Source: Lepus europaeus
Taxonomy: Eukaryota > Chordata > Mammalia > Lagomorpha > Leporidae
Length of the DNA: 64,000 bases
Direction of reading: 5' to 3'
Assembly (NCBI RefSeq): GCF_033115175.1
Contig: NC_084833.1
Location: 49,970,716-50,034,715, forward strand
Shown: piece after piece, positions 22,961 through 35,884 of the stretch
Layout: every line of letters starts with the position of its first letter
How positions within the stretch are numbered: the stretch's first letter is position 1
The notes under the pieces: generated by a model
The model's database searches: none
What the model saw: the letters and a program-made list of their open reading frames with translations, nothing else
Told to the model about the DNA's origin: nothing
Translations under genes and position numbers: made by a program

Positions 22961-25790
22961 GGAAAAATACTCAATTCAAAAACAGACATGAAAGAAGAGA
23001 AAAAGAAACAAAAGTCAAGATACACAGAAAGCACAAAATGAGGTGACAGAAATGATTGGTTGCAATAAATGTAAATATACTGGGCCAATCTGAAGACAAA
23101 CATTGTCAGACTGAGTAGAACTAAAAGTCAAGCAGCCCTCTCTGATCAGAAGGAGCATCCCACAGTAGCATGGTGTTCCTGGGTATGGCCTTTGGAACTG
23201 GAGTGTAACCCCACATGCGTATATGCCCTCAGGTGGTGGGTCCAAGGCTCCTTGGAGTGTCTGTATCAATGCTACACTTACTTCTTAAAATAAATTGCAA
23301 GCTTCTTATGTTTGTTCTTGAGCTGGAATAATTTCAGCACTATCAAACTTACTTTTTCTTTGAATATTAGCTCCTACCCAGCTCTCAAACAATCTGTTTT
23401 GGTTGCCATTTATAAGTTTCATCACAAATATGGTAAAGAAAAACTATGCCCAAAAGAGCTAAGATATATTTTTAAATGGAAGTTGGAGATAAATAGTTTT
23501 GTGGGTTATACGTTGGAACAGAAAGGAAGAATTGGGTTTTAATGCAAAGCTTTCAATCTAGGGTAAAAGGATGGATGGAGGGAATTGTCACTCTCTGAAA
23601 TGAGGATGACCATAGTAGCACAGGAAAAAACCCTGCTGGAGATGGGAAATCATGGAAAGGGTTTGTGTGTAAATGTTTGGTAAAGAATAATGGAAACACT
23701 AACACTGAAAAATCTAAATCATTCCTCTTGAAGACCTCAGGGACGATTAATTATACAAAACCACAATGACTCATAAAATTCTATAGATACATACATACAA
23801 CTTGGCTCTGGGGAGTTTGAAAATAGCAAGTTCCAAGGATGTAGGGTGGGATAATGCCAGAGAGCATGTTTACCTACACTGTAATGGAACCATGCCCCCT
23901 CGCAATTGTGCAACCAATAGCCCTGATCCAACCAATTTAACTCTCTTTGGAAGAGTGAGCATGGAGAGAGAAAGAAAGACAGTGAACTTGGGCAGCAGGT
24001 ACTGTAATGAAAACCTTCCTCAGTAAGAAATGACATGTTCTACATTGGAACTTGTCATGTGATCAAGTCCTACATTGGTTTGCAAGGCCAACTTGAGCAG
24101 AAGGTTTTATTTTGTTTGTTTCTTTTTAGTCATGGAAAGCCACATGTCTTAGATTTATAGGTAAAACTTTGGTTCCCACAGGGCTGATCAACAAAGACTC
24201 GAATGACAGAGACAAACTAGATGATTTTCCATGGGATACTGTTCAACAGATAATTTTACTTATCCATGCAAACCATCTTCGTTCCATAGTAGGTCCTCCT
24301 TTCCATTATTGAACAAATTTCCATGTCAGTCTGGAAGAAAGGGACACCAAAACCAAAAGATATCAGAAATTCCAATCAGCCATAGGCAGGGAAAAAAGAA
24401 AGCACCAGAATGCTGCCACAGAAGGGGAGAAAGGCTTCCAGGAAATGGAAACATTGAAAGCCTTACATAAGTCTCTAAAGAGAGCGGGGAGACCTTGGCC
24501 ATTTGATTACAGGTTAGAAAGTCATAGTGTCTCAGAAGACGCTCACGACACGTCAAAGAATCATGACATCTCAGAGCCGTGAATGATTGGGTATTTAATA
24601 AGCTACTTTAAATTAAACAAGCAAAATTTTCATCAAAGTACCCATTCCAAAAGGATAACTGAATATCTGAGCACCTGGAACAGAAAAAAAAGGATTACTG
24701 TATTGATAAAATAATAACTGCTAATGAAATACATATACCGTTGACGACAAAATTGTTGACATACTGAGTACACTTTCATTGTTTCACAAGCAATGATGGC
24801 AGGTTAATTAGGATATTTTATTATAAGGAATTCAGATTCAAATGAATGCAAAAATATAAAAATTGCAGATTACTCTGTATTTCTCTGTATGAATAACAGA
24901 TGTTACATTTTTGATACCAATTTGAAGTTGCTAATGTAGGTATTTAGGATAATTCTTACTTCCAAACAGCATATTTTCAAGAAGCTAAAGCTGTAGGAAA
25001 AACTGCCATAGTATACATTATTTCAGCTTCAATGACCACTGTTGTGACTGACTGAGTGAAATATAACAGACAGACCCTGAATAATCAGATAACTTGACCA
25101 ATTCTGATAGGAACAACAGATACCTTGAAACTTACAGTATTTGACTCCTTGATATCATAGCAACTATTTTATCTGCAACATTGCTTCTACTGGATGGCTA
25201 AATACAAACAGCCCTTACACACCAAGGTATGACCTGCTCATCAGTTGATGTGGGATAATAAATTGTCTGAGAAAGGAAAAACAAAGAGAGACTTCTGATA
25301 GCCCCACACCACTACCTGAGGAGTGTTGCCATTCCACAGTTTAGGGAGGTAAAAGGCAGGCAGATCCTGGTGGTCTGCCTAAATTAAGAAGATGAAGTTG
25401 GGGTCTGACAATCCAAGGCACTTGAATTCCTAGGATGCAATAACAGAGAAGAGAGGGCAACGTGTGCATGTGTGCACACACACACACACACACTATTCTG
25501 GAGTTTCTTGTTTTATGGTGAACAACATGGGCATATGAAGAAACTACTTAGAGCTAGGGGAAGAACTACTCAAAAGGATTATAGTAAATAATACCTAGTG
25601 CTCACACAAGACCAAGAATATTCCGTATTCCTACTTACAAGAATGGAAAACATCTTATAGTTCATAAGACATTGGATACACAGTATTCAGAAAAGCACTG
25701 ATGCCTTAGTGAGAAAAAAGGTATACACAGACTAATGGTTACTCTGGTTCTCCCTAACAACAAATAAAAGCAGTCCTTGAAAGATGAAAC
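22961..25790. other. Intergenic AT-rich sequence, no gene seen
   Basis: Only short chance frames. A (CA)n lies at 25475-25493. The right edge grades into an old L1. Confidence 0.5.
25475..25493. repeat. (CA)n microsatellite
   Basis: About 9.5 CA units, preceded by a diverged (TG) stretch. Confidence 0.9.
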
Positions 25791-26096
25791 TGTTTTAAAA
25801 TAACTTTACTGCATCCTAGCACAAAGCTCATAAATGTATTCAGGAATACAAAAATAACCAATACTTAAGAAGTAAAATCTATACTGCTTGCAAACAAACA
25901 ATAATAATCAGGTACTTAAAGAGGTATGAAGCTAAGACCCATTATAAGAAAAACAACAGCAACTGATCACAAAATACTGCAGATGATAGTTTTGTCTCAA
26001 AGAATATTAGTTACTATATATGATTCATATGTTCAAGAAGGTAGAACATGTTAAATTAAGAAGATAGAGCATACAAAGATATGACAGACATTTTTC

Positions 26097-26440
26097 AAAG
26101 ATTCAAACTAGGGCTGATGCTGTGGCATAGTAGGCTAAGTCTCTGCCTGCAGCGTGAGCATCCCATATTGACACCAGTTCATGTCCTGGATGCTCGTCTT
26201 CCAATCCAGCTCCCTGTTAACAGCCTGGGAAAGCAGTGGAAAATGGCCCAAGTACTTGGACCCCTGCATCCATGTAGGAGACCTGGAAGAAGCATCTGGC
26301 TTCAGATCAGCTCAGCTCTCACTGTAGCAGCCATTTGGGAAGTGAACCAGTGATTGAAGACCTTTCTCTCTGTTTCTCCCTCTGTCTGTAACTCTAACTC
26401 TCAAATAAATAAAATCTTTTATTAAAAAAAGATCCAAACT
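26097..26440 (+). mobile_element. CSINE inside L1, with 13-bp TSD
   Basis: The element spans about 26110-26427, starts gggctgatgctgtggcatag and ends 'ctctcaaataaataaaatc' plus A-run. TSDs aaagattcaaact (26097-26109) and aaagatccaaact (26428-26440) differ by one base. Confidence 0.93.
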
Positions 26441-26997
26441 GAACACCTAAGGATAAAGATGAGAATATATTATATGCCATTAACAGATTAGATATTGCAG
26501 AAGAAAATATTAGTGAACTTAAAGATATAGTAGTAGAAATTATCAAAAATAAAACAAAAATTTTAACAAGAACTGGGAAAAAATGAACAGAATATGAATG
26601 AGCTCTGGGAGATTCCAAGCAACCCAATATACAAGTAGAGTACTTGAATGAGAGGAGAATGTGTAAACCAAAGAACTCAAATAATGACCAAAATATTTTC
26701 AAACTTATAAAAATAACAAATATACCAAGAAGATGAAAGAATTCATATCACCATAATCATATAAGAAAGCACATCATAGAATATCACGATCTAATAGCTT
26801 AAGGCAAATGATAGAGAAAAAAATTTTAACTGCTGGAAATACAAAATTTGTTATATACAGAGGAGCACAGATAAGAACGATAGCAGACTTTTCATCAGAA
26901 CACACACTCACACACACACAAAAGCCAGAAGACTGTGGAACAAAAATGGTTTTTAGGACATAGGGACAAAAACCTATCAACCAAAAATTCTGTGTCC

Positions 26998-27290
26998 AGG
27001 GTGGCCATTTGGCATAGTGGTTCAGATGCTGCTCGGGATGCTGGCATTCCATATCAGAGCTCCTACATTCAAGTCCCAGCTTTGCTTCTGATTATAGCTT
27101 CCTGCTCAAGCACAACCTGGGAGACAGCAGGAGATGACCCAGTGGGCCAACCTGGATTGCATTAAGGCTCCTGGCTTCAGCCTGACCCAACCCAGGGCAA
27201 TTACTAGCATTTGGGGAATGAACCATTGGATCATTCTCTGTCTCTCCCTGTCTGTCTGTCTGTCAATCTCTCTCCCCCCCCCCTTTAAAA
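26998..27290 (+). mobile_element. CSINE, old subfamily, inside L1
   Basis: 'agggtggccatttggcatagtgg', 'gcaggagatgacccag'-type middle, and a (TGTC)/C-run tail lacking the classical AAATAAAT end. Older and more diverged than its neighbour. Confidence 0.8.
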
Positions 27291-27484
27291 ATTAACTAGC
27301 TGATTAATTAATTAAATTCCATATCCTACAACAAATGCTTTCACAGTCAAAAGCTAATATAATGCAATACTGTCTGATGCCTGCTACAAGAAACGTTCAA
27401 ACAGATTGTTCAGGTACAAGAAAAAGTGATATTAGATAGAATTAGATTAAAAATTAGATATTAGATGCTAGATAAAATCTAAAA

Positions 27485-30415
27485 CACAAAGAAATGAAAA
27501 TTACAGGCAAAAAGCATTATATTTTTTGCTTCACTAATTAACAGGGACTGAGGATGTAGAATAAACCTCATCATCTCTGAGTGTCTTACTATCCTCCACC
27601 TTCACTCCAATCATGAAATCTTCCTTTTCTAAAGTTATTTGCAAAATATATGTGAAGTAGTTAGGAGAGTGGATAGGATGTGAAGTTGAGCATCCTGAAA
27701 TGCAGGGAGGAAAAAATACCTGTATTCTGAAACCTCTTCTACTTCATGATGAACAGGGCTCCAATTTCCCATTTGCTGTATATGCTGAAGCCTCTCGATG
27801 CTCACTAATATTGGGCACAAGTATCATAATGCATCCTTATAGACCAGTAGGGTGAACATAAGAATGTGTCTTCTAACTAGATACCAGATAATCTGTGATA
27901 GCAACCAAGATATATAGGGAAGATATTTCCTTTTCTTCTGACCACTAGTTCTACCCACCTAAGAACAGTTTTACTTGCCTTTCATAGCTTACTCCTTGTA
28001 AAATTCTGTGATCCTGATGGACATGATCAGAAAGTCTGTAAGTGACCTGAAATTTGCTTGCAGACCACTATGAAGGCCAGGGCAGTTTCCAAAGCATCTA
28101 GAAAAGTTTTTATTCTGGTGTGTGTCCCTGCCAGTCAGATTGTGAATACTGTGCCAAGAGACTTTTTCAGAGCATATCATGTCATCCATTGCTTGAATCC
28201 CATCCCTGATTGAAGATGAACACAATGTGATGTGCCCCTTCAATTCACAATTTAAAATGTGAGTCAAGAACTGATCTGGAGAATGCAGAATGCTTCCACC
28301 ACCTCCTAAGGAACATCTGGAGTATATGAATCCTCTGCTGCCTTTGTCTATTTCAATGCTTCCTTGATGACTGCTATCCACATTCCTTCTTTGACACACC
28401 CCCTGTGAATGACTGTTATCTCACTGAAGTTGGCTTCAAATCCAAACTTTCCTTTTACAATGTATGTGCCCTGAATAAAGGCTGGACAAGGGCTTCCCTT
28501 CATCCTAAGCATGCCTTGAAAAAAAAAAAAATTTCCTCTTTTCTGGGTCCTGGTGCGTCTCATTAAGGAGCAATGATCAATGTTCCTGTTGGTGATATCT
28601 ACCCATTTATTCTCCATATTCCAAAATTCCATATCATTGTCAAAGACATTATGCACATACGATGCAAATTATGTGGAACTTCCCCTGGATCTACAGAAAT
28701 CTGAACCAGCTTATAAAATTCTTACTTTTATTTGAGCCCTGATGGTATCTCTTTGCCAAAAATTGGAAAGACGCTGCTTTTGGCTTTGAGTGTGATATAA
28801 GAGGAAACTGGCATTTCTTTCTTCTGCTCTTAACAGCATAAATGTGCCTAAAAATGCTTATATACAGAGTTAAAATCATCACACTAGTTTTGAGGAGCAT
28901 TAGATGATGTTTAATTAAAGAACAATAGGCTTAATGTCCCTTTTAACCCTCTTTTACTGTTGGAGTACCTCATCCTCTTATTAATTACATACAGATGTAT
29001 GACATTTCTCTTTTCCTCTGAATAAAATGAGTATACCTTATATTACCATGAGACAATGAGTTAGACTCCATTTGTTTATAGACAAATAATTTTAGAAATT
29101 GTACACAAATTGCTCTGTTCTTGGTCTCATTCTAGAGGAGAATTTAATGTTTTATTACAGTCTAGAAAAATACAAATAACTTTTCATAAAAGTAAAACTA
29201 ATTCTTGGGTAGATCACTTTTTCTTCACATCTAAGAAGCATTTTGATATTAGCCCTTGTATCCTGGTGGAACAGCCCTCACCCTGGAAGTCACATCAAAA
29301 CTCGAGCAAAAATCTGCTCATGTTCTCTGGCCTGATGAACTTTGTTCCTACTAGAACCTCCAGAAACTTCTCACCTGAGAGAATCACAAGACTCAGAAAA
29401 TTACATATAGACAAAGAATTTCATGCACTTCTAAGTTTTAGATACATTTTACTATGCTGATTGGGAAAAAAAATGCTAAAATAAAAGAATACAGAGAGAT
29501 AAAATTAAAGAAAAAAGAAATTTAAAACAAACATATACCTTGAATTGTCTACCAGATGATAGATTAAAAAATTATTTAAACATTAGAACCTAAAACAGTA
29601 CAAAAATCATGAATAAGTTCTTTGAATACACTAATACAACCTACAAACATCTGGCACACGTGTTCAATACAAAAGATACTAGAAATGAGGAATGGGACTT
29701 AATTTGGATTCAATAAAATTTAAAAGATCAAAAGGAGAAAGTATAAAATCTTTATGCCAATAAATAATTGAAACATGAATTTTAAAATCCTCCCAAGAAT
29801 ACAATTTACTAAAAGTGACTCTTGTAAAATAAAAGGGGACTAGTCTAATAATTCCCAAAGAAATTTGAATTGTACTTTAAAATCTTTAAAAATCTTCTCA
29901 TACAGAACCCTAGAAGCAACATCTTACAGTTTTGCTGATTATTCAAAATATTCCTATGTTGCAAATTATTCCAGAAAGAGGCCTTTATAAGTTTCATTAA
30001 CTTTGATCCCTAAACCTAACACAGACAAGTGCAGAGGTCTTCGGTCTCAAGCACATCCTTCACAGGAAGCCCCTTTGTATTCAAACAATGCGTACAAGAC
30101 CCAGAACCCATGCACTCCACCCAACCTACACAGTCTTTTTGTCAGATACTTTCAATTAATCTTATTTTTTAAATCCATAAAACACCCCTACTACTGTTTT
30201 ATACAACATTTACTATGATGTATCCACATACCTGTCACTTTCTTTACTTTTTCATTCCTTCTTGCATCGCAAACCCTCCTTCTAGAAGTTTCCTCGACTT
30301 AAAACAATCTTTAGAATGGCAGTGGTTTGATGACAAATTATCTTAGCTATTGTTAATCTGAAGGTGTTACTTTCCCTTTATTATTGAAAAATATTTCCTA
30401 ATAAAAAATTCTTTT
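27485..30415. other. Intergenic AT-rich sequence; unexplained minus-strand open frames
   Basis: Adjacent minus-strand open frames at 27989-28399 (136 codons), 28348-28656 (102) and 28691-28900 (69) lie in sequence without recognised repeats. They sit in different frames and contain no domain I recognise. A decayed retrocopy is possible but not shown. The remainder is AT-rich with no gene. Confidence 0.4.
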
Positions 30416-30419
30416 ACCA

Positions 30420-31036
30420 TGTGGTAGGCAGAAAAATGACCACTCCCCAAAGGAGCGCACAGCCTAATGCCTGGGATGGTGAATAAATTACACTCAATGT
30501 ATGGCCAAAGGGAGTCTGCAGATATAATTAAGGCTACTGAACTTTAAAACAGGAGTATAGGGAAGCCTGCAGATGAGGCCACTCTAATTGCATGTGTCTT
30601 TCAAAGCAGAGGGTCTCTCTTCCTTCAGCAGAGATAAGCAACTTCAGAGTAAGAAGAGAAAGGGGAAGACTGAAGATTCCAAGTATAACAAGAACCTGAG
30701 ATTCTGTTGCTGCCTCTGGGATACAGGAGTCTGTTTGCAAGGATCAGAGAGAAGTCTCCAGAACCTGAAGGTTGCTTCCCCCTTGACAACCAGCAAAGAA
30801 ACAGAAAGTCTAGTCCTAGGCTGCCAGGAAGCAAATGACACCAACAACCTCAATGAGCTTGAAGATGCAGTCCTCCCAGAACCTGCTGGCCAATACTTTG
30901 ATTTTAGCTTTTACCTGAAACTCGGAGAAACCACCTGAGCCCACCTGGACTTGTGACCCACGAAGATAACCCATTTGTGTTGTTTCAAGCTGATTAATAT
31001 GTGATAATCTATTAACAGCATTAGAAAAGTAATGCC
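30420..31036 (+). mobile_element. MLT1-like LTR (ERVL-MaLR), sense
   Basis: Starts tgtggtaggcagaaaaatgacc. It contains 'ggagtctgcagatataattaagg', 'aacaacctcaatgagcttgaagatgc' and 'cttttacctgaaactcgg', and ends 'gatgataatc'-type text ('tatgtgataatctattaac'). This is a near-complete ancient solo LTR. A 116-codon open frame on the plus strand within it is LTR sequence. Confidence 0.65.
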
Positions 31037-31049
31037 CACTACAGTAACA

Positions 31050-32650
31050 ACATCATTTCACTTTACAGCTTTCACTTTTGTTGTTGAGAAATCAGCTGTT
31101 GTTCCAATTATTAGTTTTTACAGTAATCTAGTTCATCTCTACCCACCTTTAACATACTGCCTTTGTCTTCAATGTTCTGCAGTGTCATTTTTCATGTCTG
31201 AACGTGAGAGTTCTCCTCCTTATTCTGCTGAGAAAGCATTAGAGTCTCTGAAAGTTCTTCAACAGTGTTGAACAATGTTGAGCCCTTACTTACATCTTCA
31301 GATATGGTCTCTGTCCAATTCTTTCTTCTTCCTCTTCTGGAATTGTAATTTTATATGTGTTGAACCCATTGACTCTGTATTCAATTTTTCATAGCTTCTC
31401 TTCCACAATTTTTCCTCAAAGACTCTCAGATGTATGCTTTTTTCAGATATCTCTTCCAGCTCATCAGCTCAGTATTCAGCTGCTTCTGATCTGCTTTTAA
31501 AACCATCAAGTGAATTCTCACTTACATTCTTTTTGAAATTAACAGAAAAGTTCTATTGTTTGTTTTAAATCAATCCACTTAGTCATTTTGGTAGTCTCAT
31601 TCTTCTCAAATATTGTGAATCCCCTTTTTATTACTCTAAAAATTAAATATTCTAATTTATATTCTGTATGGGTGTCTGTGTTCAGTGTAGATCTAGTATA
31701 ATTTTTTCTCTTGACTTTCTTGTGAGTTTTTTGGACTCGGTTTATGTATCTTGGAACTTTATCTGTCGAACTGCTTTTTGAGGTCTTTGAAATTGTTTCT
31801 TCCAGAGAGAATTGGGCTGTCATCTGACTTAAGGACCACTTTCATCAACATTCTTGGCCAGGAGATTTTTCTTTGGATCACTCAGATAACGTGAATTCAG
31901 GCTGAAAATTCATATGAAGGCCATCTTGTGGCACAACTTTCTCTCTTTATTAGTGCCAAGAATACAATCAGGAAGTTTTTCCTCCAACCTTCTGGGTCAT
32001 ATGTCTGGGATTATTTCTAGCTCACCCTTACACTAAATATGAAATCATTTATGGACCCAACATTTTTCTAGGGGCTTCTCTTTAGATTCTCCACATGCAG
32101 AAAGTTCTGAATTTTGTTTTAATTCACAGTACCATGCAAGATTCTAAAAGTTAAAACTCTTTTATAATGGGTTTAGCAAATGTGCTCATAGTAAAAACCC
32201 ATTTTGGGTTTCTACTGTCAGTTGATTCATGGCTTCTTATTCTTTTGCCAGTTCATGCAGGTACTTTATAAGATATTATATATAATTTATTCAGTGTTTT
32301 CCATTGTCTTCAGTAATATCAGTGTACCTTGTATCTGTCACACTGCTAAAAATGCAAGCTCCAGGCATCGTTCTGCAAGATGAGTTCTTCAAGTAGAGGT
32401 CAAGGTACCACCTACCTCTCTTCCTCTCTTTCAAGTACCTTCTGAGGAACCAGGACTCAGAAAGAAGGGAGCCTGTCCCACACTCCAAAATTAGGTAAAC
32501 TTACTTGTCTGCTTCAGATCTGCTAATTCTACTTGTCCCATTCCTGAAGCTCAACCTTATTCCTGTGTCTCTGTCAAATCCTGCCATGCCTGCTCTACAG
32601 TTCTGAATCTTCCTCATTCTCATTCGCAAACCAGTCCAGCATGATTTCCA
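31050..32650 (-). mobile_element. Probable ancient L1/HAL1 fragment, antisense
   Basis: 'gcttttaaaaccatcaagtgaattctcacttac' and 'tctcttccagctcatcagctcagta' resemble the antisense HAL1/L1 coding region. AT-rich and strongly diverged; boundaries uncertain. Confidence 0.35.
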
Positions 32651-32849
32651 TATCTACACAGAAATATAGAAGTGGATTAGACCAGAAGTTCTCAACTGTA
32701 ACTCATTTTTAATAAGCCATTTCCATTTTGGGAACCCTGCCAACTTCCCCATCTCTTTCAGTATTCTTTGGAAAAAACACTAAAAAGGTCTACATCCTCT
32801 CCTGTGCTAAAAACTGGCAATAGATTCTAGAATGTAGCTTGTGGTATGA

Positions 32850-33049
32850 GAAGAAGAACTCCAAACTTTGGAAGCAAGGTTTCTAACCCAGATCTTCCAT
32901 TTTGAGTTACCACTTAAATTCTCTAAGCCTCTGTTTTTCTAAGCTTTCATTTCTTCCTTTGCAAGCATATCTTTGTCAAATTATTGGAAGTGCCACAGAT
33001 TATTTCTGATTATTTCTATAAAGTATTTAATTCATAGTATGTACTTAAA
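32850..33049 (+). mobile_element. MIR SINE (diverged), abutting a CSINE
   Basis: 'ccaaactttggaagcaaggtttctaacccagatc', 'ttctctaagcctctgttttt' and 'ttcatagtatgtacttaa' follow MIR order. Confidence 0.55.
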
Positions 33050-33310
33050 GGGTGGGCTCTGGTGCAGCAGTTAAGATCCAACTTGGGATGCCACATCCTG
33101 TATCCAAGCACCTGGGATGGAGTCCTGGCTCTGCTTGTGATTTAGCTTTCTACTAATGCATACCTTTGGAGACAGCAGTGATGGTCAAGTACACCCACAT
33201 GGGAGACCCAAACTGAGTTCCTGGCTCCTGGGTTTGGCCTGGGCCTCCACAGATAGGAGTTCAGTCTGTCTCTCCCTCTCCCCCTTCCTTTCAAATAAAT
33301 AATTTTTTTA
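33050..33310 (+). mobile_element. CSINE, old subfamily
   Basis: 'gggtgggctctggtgcagcag', 'tcctggctctgcttgtgattt', 'cacatgggagacccaaactgag', tail 'ttcctttcaaataaata'. Confidence 0.85.
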
Positions 33311-33734
33311 GATAAGGCTTAGTTAGGTATTAAATAGCTAGAAAAAAAACCCCACACATATTATGGAGTTCATGTGGTCAAGATTGTATTACTCTATACT
33401 TTGAAGACTGGACTTAGAGCGATTGCAGAAGAATGAGAAGTCTTCATGGTCACATCTCTCTCAGCTGTGATGCAATAGTATTTGAAGTTAGCTAAGGCCA
33501 AAATGGGGCATGGATCAGTTTAGGATATAGAATAGACTAAAAACCAAAACAACAATAGTAAAAATCAGAATATGGTAGGAGAAAACTTGGATCAGAAACA
33601 GGCAGGCAATATCAGAGGAACAAATGCTAAGTACATGTTTCACACTGCTCTTCCCTCTGTCACCACTGCAGAGATTGCTAATTAATAATAATGATAAATA
33701 ATAACTATGTTGAAAATAATAACAGCTAAAAGTG

Positions 33735-33925
33735 GCACTGTTCTAAGTTCTTTAACAAATTAATCTTAATAACAATCTATGGTACAGGAATTGCTATTGT
33801 GAGCATTTTACAGATGAAGACACTAAAGCAGAAAAAGAAATTTGTCCCAAATCAAGCAGGAAAGAGAGCCATCTGGCTTCAGAAGCCAAGGCCCCTTAGC
33901 CTATCTGATATACTGCTTCCCTAAT
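33735..33925 (-). mobile_element. MIR SINE, antisense
   Basis: 'cactgttctaagttctttaac', 'gcattttacagatgaagacactaaagcag' and 'gccaaggccccttagcctatc' match reversed MIR. Confidence 0.75.
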
Positions 33926-34130
33926 GTAAGCATACTTTCTTGCTACTGTCAGAATTCCCACCAAGAGAGTCATGCTGGAAACCACCATAAATTATCAGAG
34001 TTGGCACATGAAATGTAATCTAATTTCCATCTTCGGTCCAGAGATTCCTGGCTTAGGGATTTATCCTAGTGAGGCACTGGTGAAAGCAACAGCCACCAAT
34101 GTCTTTAGACCCCAAATTATTTGTAGCTTC

Positions 34131-34210
34131 TTTTTTTAAAAGATTGGTTTTATATATTTATTTGAAAGGCAGAATGACACAGAGAGATTGATTCCATCTG
34201 CTGAAATTTG
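34131..34210 (-). mobile_element. CSINE fragment, 5'-truncated
   Basis: Only the tail half is present, in reverse: 'tatttatttgaaaggcagaatgacacagagagat', then 'ccatctgctg', after which similarity stops. Confidence 0.65.
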
Positions 34211-34217
34211 TAATCCT

Positions 34218-34253
34218 TAAATAAAATAAAATAAAATAAAATAATTTGGAGTC
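34218..34253. repeat. (AAATA)n microsatellite
   Basis: About seven AAATA units, uninterrupted. Confidence 0.9.
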
Positions 34254-34254
34254 T

Positions 34255-35487
34255 GAGTTCTCCAAATGACCTCCTCTTGGCTCCTGGGTCTACATTTACA
34301 TCTCCACAGGCTCCAAGATCTGGAGAACCGCTTTGGACTGGAATTTGATTCTGGAGAGATGATCAGGCCACAAACTTGCATCCAGAGGCCACTGTATCAG
34401 AATCTGACACAATTTCTTTCCTGCTGTACAAAGGATGGAACAATTGCTGAGCTGGGTCCTGAAAACAAGGACTTTGTTTTGTGTGGTTACCACATGGTCC
34501 CTTCCTCTCTCTTTGGAATTTGACAAGCAAATTGGCATTTGTGTTGCTGAGACTGTCATAGAATAGTGATTGTTAATTATACCCTAGATGTCCTGCCTCA
34601 TTCTGCCATAGATGTATTATGCTAAATGTGTGCAGTGAGCAAAAGATCTTAAATTTGATTTCAAGTTGCATATCTCAGCATGCTGCCAGACCCGCCCCAG
34701 GTCAGAGAGCTCCCCAAGAGGCCTATTGGGAGTTCTTGTTCAGAATTCCTGGTTCTTACTTACACCAGGAAGTATTCAAAGGGTCCAGCAGATGTCAGTG
34801 TGAATTTTTAAGTCTCTCCAGGTTGAGTATTCGCAGATCATATTACATCACTCACTGCCCTGGAGAGCTGTCTCAACAGGGTATTGTATGAGCCTCAGCT
34901 TCAGACACAGTATTTTCCATAAAGATCTACTCCTCTAATTGGTAAAATTCTGACCTTACATCTCCACCCCAAAGCCACATGAATGATGCAGTCACAATTA
35001 TAAAGAATCTTCAAGGGATGAGACAAGTGAATAAGGCATTTGCTAAATATAACTCTGTCTATGCCAGCTATCTGGTTTCCTCTGCATAGCCTGTCTGGAT
35101 TGACTCAGCGTCTCAGTTTCTGACCCAGTAGGCTCTCCCTTTATAAGCAATGATGATCAGGGCATTAGTCTGATTACAGCTTCAAAAATCAGCAACCAGA
35201 GATATTACAGCCATGCTGCTCTCTGGTATGTACATATGCTCCTCTGAATAACTTTTTGATTTGTTCTGGGGTAGTTTACATATTAAGAGAAGTACAGAGA
35301 ACAATATAACAGAGATCAACATGTCCAGATTTAACAAATATTGGCATTTTACCATTTTTTCCATATATACCTTTATTTCATTATTAATTCAATAAAGGAC
35401 TTATTTATCGATCCTCAATTACATTCCCTTCTCTCCCTCCCCAGGAGTAGACATTATCTTGAAGTCCATGTGTATCCTTCCTACCTA
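34255..35487. other. Intergenic sequence, no gene seen
   Basis: Frames of 85-90 codons overlap on both strands with no recognised family. Confidence 0.5.
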
Positions 35488-35882
35488 TGTTAGGTTTCTG
35501 GGGTTGCAATAACAAAGCACCCCAAGCTAAGTGACTTAAACAACAGAAATTCATGGTGATACAGTTGTTCTGAGGGCTGGGAGTTGGAGATCAACTTGTT
35601 GGCAGGACCATGCTCCCTCTGCAGGTGCTAGGGAAGCCTCTCTTCTAGTGTCTGCTAATTTCTTAATTTAGGCAGCAAAACCCCTACTTCGCATGGCACT
35701 TCCCCCATGTATGTGCTTCTGTGTCCAAATTTCCTCCTTGTTGAAAGGACACCAGTTATGCTGTTACAGGTCCTCTTTACCCAAATATGATTTTATTTGA
35801 ACAAATTAGAACAGTATTTCCAAAGAAGATCACATTCTGAGCCACTAGAGGTTCTGAGGGGGACAAAATTCAAGCCATAATA
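35488..35882 (-). mobile_element. MLT1-like LTR (ERVL-MaLR), antisense
   Basis: 'ggggttgcaataacaaagcacc', 'gtgacttaaacaacagaaattcatgg', 'gttggagatcaacttgttggc', 'gtccaaatttcctccttgtt', 'agatcacattctgagccac', 'ggacaaaattcaagccataata'. Landmarks in order; solo LTR. Confidence 0.7.
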
Positions 35883-35884
35883 CG

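Larger units (their letters stand above)
25800..27480 (+). mobile_element. Ancient L1/HAL1-like LINE, interrupted twice by CSINEs
   Basis: Fragments in sense order: 'gaacttaaagatatagtagtagaaattatc', 'aatgaacagaatatgaatgagctctggga', 'tacagaggagcacagataag', 'gcagacttttcatcagaaca', 'gccagaagactgtggaacaaaaa', and after the second SINE 'gcctgctacaagaaacgttc'. These follow the L1 coding region in order. Many stops; no functional ORF. Confidence 0.7.

Noticed and set aside
30588..30938. 116-codon plus-strand frame
   Set aside because: Contained in an MLT1-like solo LTR, which has no protein-coding role.
25800..32650. CRISPR-like or tandem array in the AT-rich region
   Set aside because: No regularly spaced repeats; the apparent repetition is old L1 text and simple repeats.
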